This document shows positions 10,401-20,500 of a stretch of DNA of 64,000 nt, one piece after another; the first letter of the stretch is position 1, and each line of letters begins with the position of its first letter. Position numbers and translations under genes: made by a program. Origin of the DNA: Nemertoderma westbladi (taxonomy: Eukaryota; Xenacoelomorpha; Nemertodermatida; Nemertodermatidae); assembly GCA_032718475.1 (NCBI GenBank), contig JAUCBJ010004437.1, positions 22,939-86,938 of the forward strand. The letters run 5' to 3'. The notes beneath the pieces are model-generated. The model did not search any database, had not been told where the DNA came from, and saw only the letters and a program-made list of their open reading frames with translations.

Positions 10401-11548
10401 TTATAAAGGTCTGCTTGAGTAGTAGCGAAATTCTTTATAGCCACCATTTTCACTGACCTTATGCTACGTTCTCCTAGTTCGTCCTGGGGGGTGGACAACG
10501 CACCGACATAATAATCCGCGGTTACTGTGGATTTCCAAACTTGCATAATTCCCGACATGTTTAGCTTAGTTCGGAACTTGGGTTGTCCAGCGAATATGTC
10601 TTCGGCTAGCTCTTTGTCGATGAATGTTCCTGTACTACCTGAGTCAAGGAGGGCGTTCACTACATAACTCCTTTTTGGTCCGTGGACCCTTACCTGTACC
10701 ACAGGAAATTCTCTAATCCCTACATTGGAAGTTGGCGCTTTCCAAAATGGTTGTTGATCAGAAGTAGTTAGGGTAATGTCGCTGTCCGTATCCTTTTCAT
10801 ACATGAGTGCTCGATACACTGTGGTATTTATTGTGTAACAGGATTCGTTTTCGTCGGAGAACTTGTCTGTATAGAATCCTTCCATCTCAGATTGATCAGT
10901 GTCGTTCACATCACTGAATTGGACATGTAGTTCGGAATCACTTACCTGACTCGGACTATTTCGCTCGAATTCCGTGTGCAACAAGATATGATGTTTCGCA
11001 CCGCACTTGGCACATCTTGTGTCAGAGTAACAGGTTCGCCGTTGGTGTCCATGTCTGAGGCAATTATAACACAACCGCTTATCCCACATGACTTCACGTC
11101 TCTCAGTTAATGATTTCTTTAGAAATTCATCACACATATTTAAGCGATGGGTCCCATCACATAGCGCACATTTCGGTTTGATGTTACTTACCTTACTCTG
11201 AGTAACATTGTGTACACTTGTCTTTTCTTCTGGCTTTCTCACCTGAATTCTCTTGGGAGACGTAGGAGGAGTTTTTCTTACCTGTTCTCTCCTGTCATTG
11301 GTTCGAGACTTGAATTTACTTACCTGATCTTTAGGCATTTTATTGACATAATAAGATCTGTCAGTGTCTTTCCCGCTATCTTCTCCTTGAGAAGTCTGGC
11401 TTTCGCCGTCGTCTGTATAACACACTGGTGTTACCTTTCTCCTAGAGACGGGTTTTTCACTTACCTTGTTTTCCGGTGTCTTCTCTCTGGACAGTTTTAG
11501 GAGCTGTAATTTCACTTCTCCATCTAGGAATGACATGAGATCAGCCAT
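7454..11548 (-). CDS. Pol polyprotein of element A: zinc knuckles, protease, RT, RNase H
   Basis: There are 1364 codons. CCHC-like knuckles lie at residues about 127-190 (CALCDGTHRLNMC, CYNCLRHGHQRRTC, CAKCGAKHH), followed by a retropepsin with DSGSTGT at about 302. The RT has SDIEGMFLQV at about 717 and YMDD at 797-800. RNase H follows (GDASDMG at about 990, then ELKAALYA, YWTDA and PADLASRG). The frame ends with TGA at 7456-7454, just before the integrase zinc domain, and the next open frame is in phase. The Met at 11548 is not a natural start: open sequence continues to the LTR of element B, which broke the reading frame here. Removing B and one copy of its duplication keeps the phase with Gag at 25994..27368. 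Confidence 0.92.
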   Translation of the reverse strand: MADLMSFLDGEVKLQLLKLSREKTPENKVSEKPVSRRKVTPVCYTDDGESQTSQGEDSGKDTDRSYYVNKMPKDQVSKFKSRTNDRREQVRKTPPTSPKRIQVRKPEEKTSVHNVTQSKVSNIKPKCALCDGTHRLNMCDEFLKKSLTERREVMWDKRLCYNCLRHGHQRRTCYSDTRCAKCGAKHHILLHTEFERNSPSQVSDSELHVQFSDVNDTDQSEMEGFYTDKFSDENESCYTINTTVYRALMYEKDTDSDITLTTSDQQPFWKAPTSNVGIREFPVVQVRVHGPKRSYVVNALLDSGSTGTFIDKELAEDIFAGQPKFRTKLNMSGIMQVWKSTVTADYYVGALSTPQDELGERSIRSVKMVAIKNFATTQADLYNWDEDESIQYLKIPRFQTDYPGVQILIGQNAHEALETLEKRPAQPQPLQTYAVRTRVGWYFTGPSRRTLIERLPKDQVYQVREWEVENSEFDDPTEGTPYSSDNDDIHQLFDEENAIDLLKESETWQNQVNLCQLLLPSERDDYNDELNDVIERYNAKTRDEHAVRFFTQEVVEPNSYDKALSVEEERAKQIQATTTRFLKDQGRYEIGLPFRKREPKFINNRPLAEKRIAQLHRRLTANSSAKEMYQTQLKKFISKGYAELVPAETPITERTYYLTHHYVPKPGKPHEVRVVFDGSTLYMGQSLNSELLPGPNLLQSLLGILLRLRQYSIAFASDIEGMFLQVKALDRDRDSLRFLWWPEGDLNKKPVEYWMTIQAFGIISSPSNTCSVVRTTADDNRDAFSKEVIDNIKRDIYMDDNLKSLPSVEEAIEVAKGTVECLKKGGFRLTKFTSNSREFLELIPVEDRGTKDLDLIKDDLPETKTLGLKWDTERDILFFQLKQRDNPVRTKRICLSILSTYFDPLGFISPVILIARSLVQQMWLENHSWDDPLKGELLKKWMKWEDSLPAIENFIISRSYFGHVLPTYSYQLHVFGDASDMGIGIVAYLRVETPDGIKVALVTSKALINNKLKVPRAELKAALYATAIGRNVTEQIDYPLEKTVYWTDALLVLEYITNEVCQFSVFVTNRVAIILSRTTMDQWRHCPGTINPADLASRGATPQELVDTPDWLGGPDFLYQEEEEWPPHLTTAEIRQAKGAEKVKPKTQASKSKLFKPTVDLSVLHTSGDDALDQKPTATNKPIVEIRDKDWKSGIPDVSQGLSPLLQRAIHHYSSWNRLCKAVTYLKRCFHHHYSGMKAKGDTAPITSVQVHVIKDLPQYKIPDKFLKEKISYQEHEETNKQMLRLLQCYEDSDKYFLLLRNPQMRLRDRFSSTMIDGLICVGGRLTNAPLSFDTKFPILIRNLEIQVKMIVDVHSKLYHAGRE

Positions 11549-11557
11549 GGTAGGGTC

Positions 11558-11562
11558 TCGTC
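11558..11562. repeat. Target-site duplication of element B, left copy
   Basis: The sequence tcgtc precedes the left LTR of B. The same five bases follow the right LTR at 25989-25993. Confidence 0.92.
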
Positions 11563-12100
11563 TGTGACGGGATCCAGGAGGGATCCCGATTTATCCGATG
11601 TGGTATTTAGTCCACGCGTCCCCGCCGTGTATAAGAGTGAAATAAAGATAACTGAGTTCTGAAGTTCGGTGTATAATAATAGGTTATAGGATATAGATAT
11701 ATTGTGAATTATACGGTAGGCGGGATACGGTAACTAAAGTCCCGTGATCCCCTAACTAAACTAATTGGCTGTACCCTACGCTAGCACTGCTGCACTGAGA
11801 TAACTGAATCACTGATTAATAGGTTATTGGTTATATTGCACGGTGGCCTTACTGCTACTCAATCGATGCCATTCCCCCCTCTGATTGGTTAATACCCTTG
11901 TTGGCGCCCCGTGGAGTATTCCCGTTCACTCCACCTATTTCCTCTGGGTTAGGGGTTTGGCCCCTGACCCTCTATTGTGTGCTTCCTTCCCACTCTTATT
12001 GGGATGGCACGAGTTGGTTAATTGCCCAATCTCGTGGCTCCCAATATTGCTTATCGGCTTATAACTTTATGGGGTGTTGGCGGGATTGAATAAGCTAACA
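11563..12100 (-). repeat. 3' LTR of element B
   Basis: It is 538 bp long, with TG...CA ends, and is practically identical to 25451..25988. The short plus-strand frame inside both LTRs (11898..12089 and 25786..25977) has no support as a gene. Confidence 0.95.
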
Positions 12101-12985
12101 CTCCCCCCCATGCTATCTTCCCGGTAAGAAGATAGCATCAACCAAAAAAGTGCGTTACAATCCCGCTGGATCCCGATCTAGTATCGGGTGTGGGGTGGAA
12201 TTCTTTTCTCTAGGAGCCGGTTTTCCAGGCCGCCCCCTATGGGTATGATAACGCTACCCTGTGTGCCTGGCGTCTCATGTCGGGCCGATCGCGCTCACCT
12301 CTTCACACGACCTTTGTTTCCCCAACACTTTCGCCCTATCTCACCTTCACTCTCACCCTAGCTCTCTCACATTCGGACCTCCCCGTCCCTTACTCAGCCT
12401 CTTATCCTCCCCCCCCACACTCTAGAATCGCGTCCGCACTCTCTCTGCACTCCACTCTATCACTTCGATCCTCAACCTCACTTTGACTGTTTTTATCTCT
12501 CCTGACGAACCTCCCCCCCCTCTCGTGCCGTCGCACTCAAGAAGTGTGAAATTGTCAGTTGTCTCGTCCATAGTGCCATAGTCAGTTATTCCCCCCAGTC
12601 CCACTAGCTAGTTGAGAAGGGTTGTATGACTATAGTACTTACTCCAAACGTATGTATTTTACTGCTAATCACTACGTACGTACATACAAATTGCACTTAT
12701 ATGATTATTTGCATTAATTAAATTTGTACTTAATAGTTCGTACGTTACATGCGGCGCCTTCCAGGCGCACCACTTCCCAGTCTCAGTCTCATTCCCTCGT
12801 CCCCGGGAACTTATCTGTTCCTCCTCACGTCCTCTTCCCTGGCCCGTTTCTTGGTTATCACCGCTCCTCTGGCATCATCCGCTTTCTGCTTCCGGACCTT
12901 CGCTGCCACTTCCTTGCTGATCCCGGTCGTCGGCTCCTTGGGCGCTGGTGTTATTAAAGCCCGATACCGCTTCGCCGGTGGCCCC
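12101..12985. other. 3' untranslated region of element B with polypurine tract
   Basis: The polypurine tract sits at about 12103-12110 (ccccccc on the plus strand) next to the LTR. The rest is C/T-rich on the plus strand with no frame I can support. It ends at the stop of the exonuclease ORF. Confidence 0.6.
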
Positions 12986-15358
12986 TCAGAATGGCCTGGT
13001 TGTCTCCCTCGTGTGGCGTCCCATAGGATCATTTTCATTGCCTTTGGTACGTACGTGTTCCGCCAAGAAATCCCTAAACTCCCTCCGGTTCTCTGGTGTC
13101 CACCTGTCCAGGTACCGTTGCGTATTCATAACTCCGGCGAACGATGCCGCCGTTGCTACTTCTTGATAGGTAAACGGTAGCCTTCGCTTTATGATTTCCA
13201 TGTGGGTCTCCTGGTTTATGAGGAAGAAACCCCACTTGAACTCTTGGGCCTTCATGCGCTGGCGCGTCATGGCCCCGACGTCGGCCCACTCCTCGAGCCT
13301 CGTGAACTTCTCCTCGTCGCTCATCCAGTCGCACTCGCGTCCGTAGTGTCCCCGAAAGTGGCACTTTGGACATCGGTTATGCAACCGTGGACACGCCCCC
13401 ATCCTGTGACTTGGTTCTCTACAGTAGAGACAAAAGGTTCCCCGTTGGAACCGGTATAGGCAGCTGCTTTCCCGATGGGTCTGTCTCCCACAGTAGTCGC
13501 AGCCGAGTACCAATGTCTCGCGTCCCACCTCGTCTTTCGTCCCAAGCGATCTCCGCGGTCTATGGAGTCGCTGGTAGGCGAACTTCTCTACGTTGCTCTC
13601 CCTGTTTACGTCTATCCCTCCGCCCCTCTCGGGCATCGTCTCCCCGAATACTATCCGTGGTGCCGTTCCCGGTTGCTCGCCCAACCTGATGGTGCTCCCC
13701 GCGAAATCCATCGCCGGCTCCTCGTGCACCCAGGTCCGCTTGCCGGATCTGTTCCAGAAGGCCCTCGCCCCACTGGCCGTCACCACCCTTCCGCCAACCC
13801 AGTCCGTGTCCGAGTGGCCTATCCTCTCGATGGGCGGCATCTCTCCGAACTCGTCGTCGTCGTCCTCCTCTTCCGGTAGTGTCTCCAATCCTGGTATCCC
13901 GATGGATCCACTATGTCCCTTCCCGCCTTGGCTCTCGCCCGTAGCTCTCCATCCCTCCAGCTCCCTTAGCTTCCTTGGCGGTTGGTCGCCCTCGGCGCCC
14001 GCTGGTATGGGTATCGTGTGCAACCCCGACGTCGACTGTTTCGGCGATCCCACCGTCCATCCCAATTCTCGCCCTAGAGACTCCCCCGAACTCCCTGACG
14101 AAGTCCAATGAAGTTCGTCTAGGCCCGCCTGTTCCTCGAAGCCGTAACTCTGTGCCCTGGCCTCCTCTTCCCTCTCCTCTGCTTCTATCCTCTCCCGTCT
14201 AGCGACTTCTTCCAGTCGCTTTGCTTCTCGTCTGTCCGCCTCTAGCTGCTCCCATCTCTGATACGGTGTATCTGTCTCCCCGTCTACCAGATGTCGGCTG
14301 TTGTAGTACACCGACTCGCCCTTCAGCCCCGGGTGGTCTACCAGACCGTCAAAGGCCACTTTAAAGGCTCTCCTGTAGCTTAGGGGTGATCCCGATAACA
14401 GAAATGCCCCTGGTTCCCTTTCGATAACTACGGTCATGAATAAGTTAAGCAAACTTATCATCATCCAGTCCTCCTGCAGGATATATCGCTTCTGATATAC
14501 CTTTATCGCTCCTCTGCGAAACTGATATACCTCCTGCTTTCCCGGTCTCGCTCCCCACTTCAGCGAGTTCGCTAGTTCTGCTCCGTATTCTTCCCTAAAC
14601 TTCCCCCAATCCATTGGTTTGTGGCATACGAGCCCCAATAATTGGCCCATCGCCACCGCCCCGCATTGGCCTGAGTTCTCGACCACCCCCAATCCATCCG
14701 GTGCCGTCATAGCCATAAAGACTTTCTGCATATCCAGGAGGTTGGTGGCGTCCGGACCGATGATCCTCTCCGCGTCCTCGCGAATCGCCGATCCCACTTT
14801 CGTCGTCGACTTCTCTCTTACTAAGACTTGTACCGCTTTTGGCAACCGGTCTAATTTCGGCCCGTCCTTCTTCCCATACGTCCCTAGGTCGAATAAGAAG
14901 ATGTCCCCATTTGGCGCTGCCAAATGCAAGAGTATGGTCCTGGCCGACCCTGCCGTTCCTCGTCTCGAACCCGCTTCGTCTTCCACGGTTCCCTCGTCAT
15001 CTAGGATCATATATCCTCCTCTGTTGACGGACTCTATGAATCTTTTCCAGTCCTTCCTCGGCGATTCCCTCGGATACTTCGGAATCCCGAACTTCGCCTC
15101 GTCTCCTCTCACCACGTAGTGGAAGTGTTGGAAGATCGCGTTGTCCAGCGACGGCGTCCCGTAGGTCCCGACCAACCGCTGTTCGTGCGCCTCCCGGAAG
15201 TGATCCTGCAGCGCTCGTGCCGCGTGACCCCTTTCCAACCTCTCGTAGTATCCTCTCGTCTTCTCCTCTGGGTGTCTTTCGGTGAAATCCACCAATATTT
15301 CTTTTCCTCCTGACTCCGCCTTCCTCTTTCTGATCAGCTTACTCGCCATTCCGAACAC
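12986..15358 (-). CDS. DEDD-type 3'-5' exonuclease-like protein with three CCHC zinc knuckles (790 aa), element B
   Basis: This complete ORF lies between integrase and the 3' LTR, on the same strand as pol. Residues about 115-310 follow the pattern of RNase D/EXD-type 3'-5' exonucleases. Exo I is MILDDEGT (D120, E122). A hydrophobic strand (TILLHLAAP) and IFLFDL follow. Exo II is KVGSAIREDAERI (D195), then LLDMQKVF (D209). Near the end, WGARPG and RYILQEDWMMISLLNLF resemble the W..RPL....YAL.D....L block of the family. There the usual YxxxD aspartate is E296, with D297 next to it. Residues about 385-410 are a Glu/Arg coiled coil, and about 410-610 are low complexity. The C-terminal third has three perfect CX2CX4HX4C knuckles (CDYCGRQTHRESSC, CLYCREPSHRMGAC, CPKCHFRGHYGREC), as in nucleocapsids. 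There is no signal peptide or membrane span, so it is not an envelope. It may trim or proofread nucleic acid, which is inference. Fold assignment is by motif order only. Confidence 0.8.
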   Translation of the reverse strand: MFGMASKLIRKRKAESGGKEILVDFTERHPEEKTRGYYERLERGHAARALQDHFREAHEQRLVGTYGTPSLDNAIFQHFHYVVRGDEAKFGIPKYPRESPRKDWKRFIESVNRGGYMILDDEGTVEDEAGSRRGTAGSARTILLHLAAPNGDIFLFDLGTYGKKDGPKLDRLPKAVQVLVREKSTTKVGSAIREDAERIIGPDATNLLDMQKVFMAMTAPDGLGVVENSGQCGAVAMGQLLGLVCHKPMDWGKFREEYGAELANSLKWGARPGKQEVYQFRRGAIKVYQKRYILQEDWMMISLLNLFMTVVIEREPGAFLLSGSPLSYRRAFKVAFDGLVDHPGLKGESVYYNSRHLVDGETDTPYQRWEQLEADRREAKRLEEVARRERIEAEEREEEARAQSYGFEEQAGLDELHWTSSGSSGESLGRELGWTVGSPKQSTSGLHTIPIPAGAEGDQPPRKLRELEGWRATGESQGGKGHSGSIGIPGLETLPEEEDDDDEFGEMPPIERIGHSDTDWVGGRVVTASGARAFWNRSGKRTWVHEEPAMDFAGSTIRLGEQPGTAPRIVFGETMPERGGGIDVNRESNVEKFAYQRLHRPRRSLGTKDEVGRETLVLGCDYCGRQTHRESSCLYRFQRGTFCLYCREPSHRMGACPRLHNRCPKCHFRGHYGRECDWMSDEEKFTRLEEWADVGAMTRQRMKAQEFKWGFFLINQETHMEIIKRRLPFTYQEVATAASFAGVMNTQRYLDRWTPENRREFRDFLAEHVRTKGNENDPMGRHTRETTRPF

Positions 15359-15849
15359 TACACTCGCTCACCTGTAGGGTGGTGCCTTAGCAAGGCGCAA
15401 TACAGATGAGTGATGTATTAAGATGTTTCGTACAGTTCGATAATGGCCTACTTTTCTACTTAACTGCGCCTTTCAAGCTTAATTTAATCTAATTAATTTC
15501 GGAGCTAGTAAATCAGCCTAATTTACAATTTCCGTCCGTTACTTTTATTATGTTCTAGAACGACTTTCCTTGTGTTACCACTATTTTCCGATTTTAGCCC
15601 TATTCTATTTATTTATTTATTTTGCTTTGATTCTACTGTCCTACTACTTACTACTGCCTATGGATTTATTCTATTCTCTCTCTAATCCATATTCTGGCCT
15701 ACTCAGTGGGCCTATGCAGTACAGCAGTATGCGTCGTGTGGCCACACGATTTATCCAGCTGCACTCATATGCCCCCCTCTCGCTACTAACTCTACTTACT
15801 GCTAATTAATATCTATATCCTATTTACCCCTTTTATCTCTCACTCTCTC

Positions 15850-16550
15850 TCTCTAACTAATGGTACTACGTACCTACTAACTCTAACTCTAACTAGGTAC
15901 TATGTACCTACTAACTCTAACTAACTATTGGTACTACGTACCTACTAACTCTAACTAACTATTGGTACTACGTACCCTCTAACTCTAACTCTATCTAGGT
16001 ACTACGTACCTACTAACTCTCTAACTATCGGTACTACGTACCCTCTAACTCTAACTAACTATTGGTACTACGTACCCTCTAACTCTAACTCTAACTAGGT
16101 ACTACGTACCTAGTAACTCTCTAACTATCGGTACTACGTACCCTCTAACTCTAACTCTAACTAGGTACTACGTACCTACTAACTCTCTAACTATCGGTAC
16201 TATGTACCCTCTAACTCTAACTAACTATTGGTACTACGTACCCTCTAACTCTCTAACTATCGGTACTACGTACCCTCTAACTAACTAACTCTAGGTACTA
16301 CGTACCTACTAACTAACTAACTCTAGGTACTACGTACCTACTAACTAACTAACTATCGGTACTATGTACCCTCTAACTCTAACTAACTCTAGGTACTACG
16401 TACCTACTAACTAACTAACTCTAGGTACTACGTACCTACTAACTAACTAACTATCGGTACTACGTACCCTCTAACTCTAACTAACTCTAGGTACTACGTA
16501 CCTGCTAACTAACTAACTTTAGGTACTACGTACCTGCTAACTAACTAACT
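15850..16550. repeat. Tandem hairpin array inside element B (GGTACTACGTACC repeats)
   Basis: About 700 bp consist of alternating 'ctaactctaacta' spacers and the core ggtactacgtacc. Each core is a 5-bp inverted repeat around tac (GGTAC-TAC-GTACC). More than 20 cores are visible, in slightly varied 25-40 bp units. The array lies between integrase and the exonuclease ORF, so it would be present in full-length element RNA. The stretch 15359-15849 just before it is A+T-rich with no gene seen. Confidence 0.9.
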
Positions 16551-16654
16551 TTTATTTTTATTTTTATTTTATTTGTGTGGGAAGGGCGTCTCGCCCTCAA
16601 TCCCACCCCCCTCAGTCCAAGACTTGGACGACTAAACTCCACTCTAACTCCGCT

Positions 16655-17560
16655 CTAAGGTGCTCCTTCTAAGAGACAGCATTTACCTACCGCTCTCCTG
16701 TAGGTTTTTCTGTCCTTCGCACCTATCTTTCCACCTATCCGCACTTCTACCGATCGGACTCTTCCGTCCTCGTCGGAGTAGGTGTCTACAACTCTCGCCA
16801 ACCGCCATTGGTTGTTGATGATAGTATCATCCGTGACGATTACGAGATCTCCCTCTCTTAACTCCCTGTTCGGCTTCCTCCACTTGCTTCGCTTATGGAG
16901 CGTGGGTAGGTATTCTTCTACCCACCTCCTCCAATACTCTGCGCTAATTGCTTTAGCTACTTTCCAACTTTGGCGGGAGTGTATATCATCTGGGTCTACA
17001 CCCCGCATATCGATGGTCGCTGGCCTTTCCATCAGGAAATGGCTAGGCGTCAACACGTCTAATGACTCAGGGTCATCATTCTCCGGGTATAGCGGTCTGC
17101 TATTAATGATCCCCTCGCACTTCGCAAGTACTGTCCGTAAGACGTCTTCAGTGACCATGTGGGTGTTCATCAGCTTCGTCATTAGACGTTTTGAACTGCC
17201 CACGAGTCTCTCGACGCATCCTAATGTATGTGGTGCATACGGCGTCCTTCTCTCCCACTTCACTTGTCGTCTTCTCATGGCCGCCCTGACTTCTTCTCCC
17301 TCCAAGATGTCTATGGCCTCTGCCATCTCACTCTCTGCGCCCACAAAATTGGTGCCGTTGTCGCTATATATCACTGCGATCGTCCCACCTTTGCAGTCCC
17401 TAAACCTTTCTAAGGCGTTAATGAATGCTGATGCGGTTGCATCTTGGGCGAGTTCTATCCCTACCGCCGCGTATTGTTGCATACGAAGATAATACCGTAG
17501 CGTTTCTCCGTGTGTCGCATCACCTTGATCTTTATCGGCCCGAACATGTCCACACCGCAA
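16655..17560 (-). CDS. Integrase catalytic and C-terminal part, element B
   Basis: The core is visible from GIELAQDATASAF onward: D in YSDNGTNFVGAESEM, then YAPHTLGCVERLVGSSK with the conserved E, NSRPLYPE, and PSHFLMERP. A C-terminal DUF5641-like segment follows (LPTLHKRSKWRKPN, EGDLVIVTDD, WRLARVVDTY). The frame overlaps the end of the Gag-Pol ORF but is one base out of phase; continuity with the FVCNNTR segment is lost at about 17460-17475 around a cggcgg sequence. No slippery heptamer or homopolymer is present there, so a one-base deletion or sequencing error is likely. The Met at 17560 is in a non-homologous stretch and is not a real start. Confidence 0.88.
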   Translation of the reverse strand: MRCGHVRADKDQGDATHGETLRYYLRMQQYAAVGIELAQDATASAFINALERFRDCKGGTIAVIYSDNGTNFVGAESEMAEAIDILEGEEVRAAMRRRQVKWERRTPYAPHTLGCVERLVGSSKRLMTKLMNTHMVTEDVLRTVLAKCEGIINSRPLYPENDDPESLDVLTPSHFLMERPATIDMRGVDPDDIHSRQSWKVAKAISAEYWRRWVEEYLPTLHKRSKWRKPNRELREGDLVIVTDDTIINNQWRLARVVDTYSDEDGRVRSVEVRIGGKIGAKDRKTYRRAVGKCCLLEGAP

Positions 17561-20500
17561 TGCGTAAATGGCGGGTCGTGCTGTCTTAACCTACTCGCCG
17601 GTAGTGGTGCCATCTCCTGTACGGCTCGTTCCTTCTTCGCTCGTCGGCAGGTCTGGCACTGCCCCACTACCGCTTTAACCTTCTTCCTTAGTTGTTTGAC
17701 CCAATAGGTCCTCCTTATCTCTGTGAGGGTTCGGTTGGTGCCCCCATGCAGTATCGATTTGTGGGAGTCCCATATGATCTGGTGGACTATAGGCGATCCT
17801 GTGGGAACGATGATGGGTTTCGGTGGCACGACTATACTGTTGTTGTATCCCACCCTAGAATTCATTACTAGAATCCCATCCTCGTTGAGTTGTGGCGACA
17901 GCGTGATCAACTCGCTATCCCGTCGGAGGTGCTGTTGGTTACCGACGCGTTCCACCTCGTCGCCGTAGTTCTTGCGTTGTTCATAGCGGATCACTGCCTT
18001 GGCCGCTCCTTCCAGATCTATGGTTGTCCTGGTCTTCTTGTCCTTGCCGACTCCCGCAAGGAAATTCCCAAAGGCTCTCCAGTACGCCACTAGTTTCTTG
18101 GTCTTATACCAACTAGAACTGTAGCTGAGGAGTTTATCCGTCGGGTTATCGCACAGTTCCCTTCCTGGTTGCACGTCCCTAATCTCCCTCACCATCTGGG
18201 AGTATATCTCTTCTCCCTCTGAATCTCCTTCTCCTTCTGATACTGGTTCCGAGCCCGGGTCCACCTTCCTCATCGGCGGCCAGGCCTCTCTATCGCTCAG
18301 AAATTGTGGCCCATGTTGCCACAATACTTCCTTCTTCAGGAAAGTGTGGCGTTCCACGCCCCTCGACAGCAAGTCCGCTGGGTTCTCATCTGTTGGGCAG
18401 TAGTGCCACCTTTCTAGTTCTGTGCTCGCCCTTATTTCGTCCACTCTATTCGCGACGAATATCGGGTATCTCGTCTTTTCGTTGTGTAGCCAACCAAGCA
18501 CTACCATGGAGTCCGTCCAGTAGTGTGTCTCCACTATGTTGGGAATTGTATCCACTAGGTAGGCTGTGGCTCTAACTCCTAGTCTCGCAGCTGTCAATTC
18601 TAACTTGGGAACAGATGCTGAATCTGGCGGCGTTGACTTAGCTTTGCTAAAGGCAAGTCTGGGCTTGTGAGGCCCCTCTCGTTGTACTAAATAGAGTGCC
18701 GCTCCGTATGCCTCTAACGACGCGTCGGAGAACATATGTAAGTCCAGATTCGTCATGTTCCCGTCCGGAAAATACACTCGCGGCATGTTGTATGTTCCCA
18801 TCCTCTCCAAGTCTCCTGTCCATTTGCTCCACTGTTTCTTGATGTCCTCTGGTACCTCTACATCCCACTCATCCTTCAATTTATATACTCTCTTGAGTAT
18901 CTGTTTCCCCGTGACTAGTAGTGGGGATGCTAGGCCTAGGGGATCGTATATCCTTGCTATATACGATACATAACCCCTCTTCGTATGGGTGTCTGCGCCC
19001 TCCTGGCTCAGCTGATACTTCAGTTCGTCTGTTTTCCTATCCCACACGATTCCCAATGCCTTCTGCTGGGATTCCGTTCTCTTAATCGCCATGTCCTGTC
19101 CTTTGGCTGTTGTAGGGTTGTCCATGGTCGATTCTGGTTTCTTGTCTTCTATTTCCTTGATAAATTCTTCTGAACTGGATTGGAATTTGGTCAGGTTGAA
19201 GCCGGATCCTTTCAGGATGTCGCGAACCTCGCGCCCTGTTTCCAGTATCTCCTCAACCGTATTTCCAGACTCCATACCGTCGTCTACGTAGAAGCCGCGT
19301 CTGATCATATCGACGGCCCTACTGCTATATCTATCTTCCTTCCCCTTTACCGTGTCTCTCACTGCCATAGTCGTCGTAAATGAGGACGACTTGGCCCCCA
19401 TGTTTTGTACTACCATCTTATACGCTGGTATTACCGGCGGTTCTTCTTCGCCGTTATACCATAAGAAGCGTTGACTGTCACTATCTTCTTCCGTTACACG
19501 TACCTGGTTGAACATGCCTTCTATGTCACACGTGAAGGCGTGTTTCCCGTTTCGAAACCTAAGTAACACCTCTATGCCCGAATTGTAAATATTTGGGCCT
19601 TCCAACAGGTAATCGTTTAAGCATTTTCCGTCGGTCTTTGCCGATGCATCGACTACCATCCTCAGTTTACCTTTCTTTGGGTCTAATGCTACGTGGAGTG
19701 GCAGGTAGTATGTCCTGTCCGTATTCGGCTCGTCGACCGGTAACTCCACGGCCCATCCTTTCTCGACGTACTTCTTAATGGTTTTGTGAATGTACTCGTT
19801 CTTCTCGGGGCTCCGTTTTAGTGTTTGTTTCAGCTTGCGGAGTCTCGTGAGTACCATCCCTCTATTATCGGGTAGCGGTATCTTCGGTAGTTTCCATACC
19901 ATTCCTATTGTATACCGCCCCTCATCACACGTCATCGATTCCTCCACGCTTTGTAGAGCCTGTTTGTCTTCTACCGAGGTCCCGACCCCGGTCTCTTTCA
20001 GTCCCTCAAAGTCTTGCCTGAGCAGTCTTTTAAGCTGCTCCTCTGCACCCTCATCACCCATTTCCTGCATTGTTCCCGCGAACATGCATCCTGATGTCTC
20101 CGACATCCTGAATGGTATCTTGCTCTTAATTGGACCACTCAGCGTCCACCCGAATGGCGTTAGTATAGCCACCGGGTCGCTCTGCTTGTCTTCGCCGAAG
20201 ACCGTTTGCATTCTTTCGTGGGCCGTCGGGCAGTCCATTCCTACTATGATGGATACCTTCCTAACGTCCACGTCTGGGATCGAGAAGTCAATGTCGTCCA
20301 GGAATTTGTATTGCTCGACCTCGATGTTGGTTGGCCGCCTGGCATTGATGTTAATTGACTCTATTACTTGGATGGGATCGATGGTTGCCCCATAATCGCA
20401 TCCTGGTGCTACTGCTGCAATTGCGCACCGTCCTGTCCTCATCTCTAGGATCTCATCTTTGCTAGAGATGGTTGTTACCGCCATCCTGCTTGGCCTTGTT

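Noticed and set aside
13202-15313. Long plus-strand frames opposite the exonuclease ORF
   Set aside because: They are shadows caused by G+C-rich codon use on the minus strand, with no domains.
12986-15358. Envelope gene, because of its position after integrase
   Set aside because: No signal peptide, no membrane span, no Cys-rich ectodomain; zinc knuckles and exonuclease-like motifs instead.
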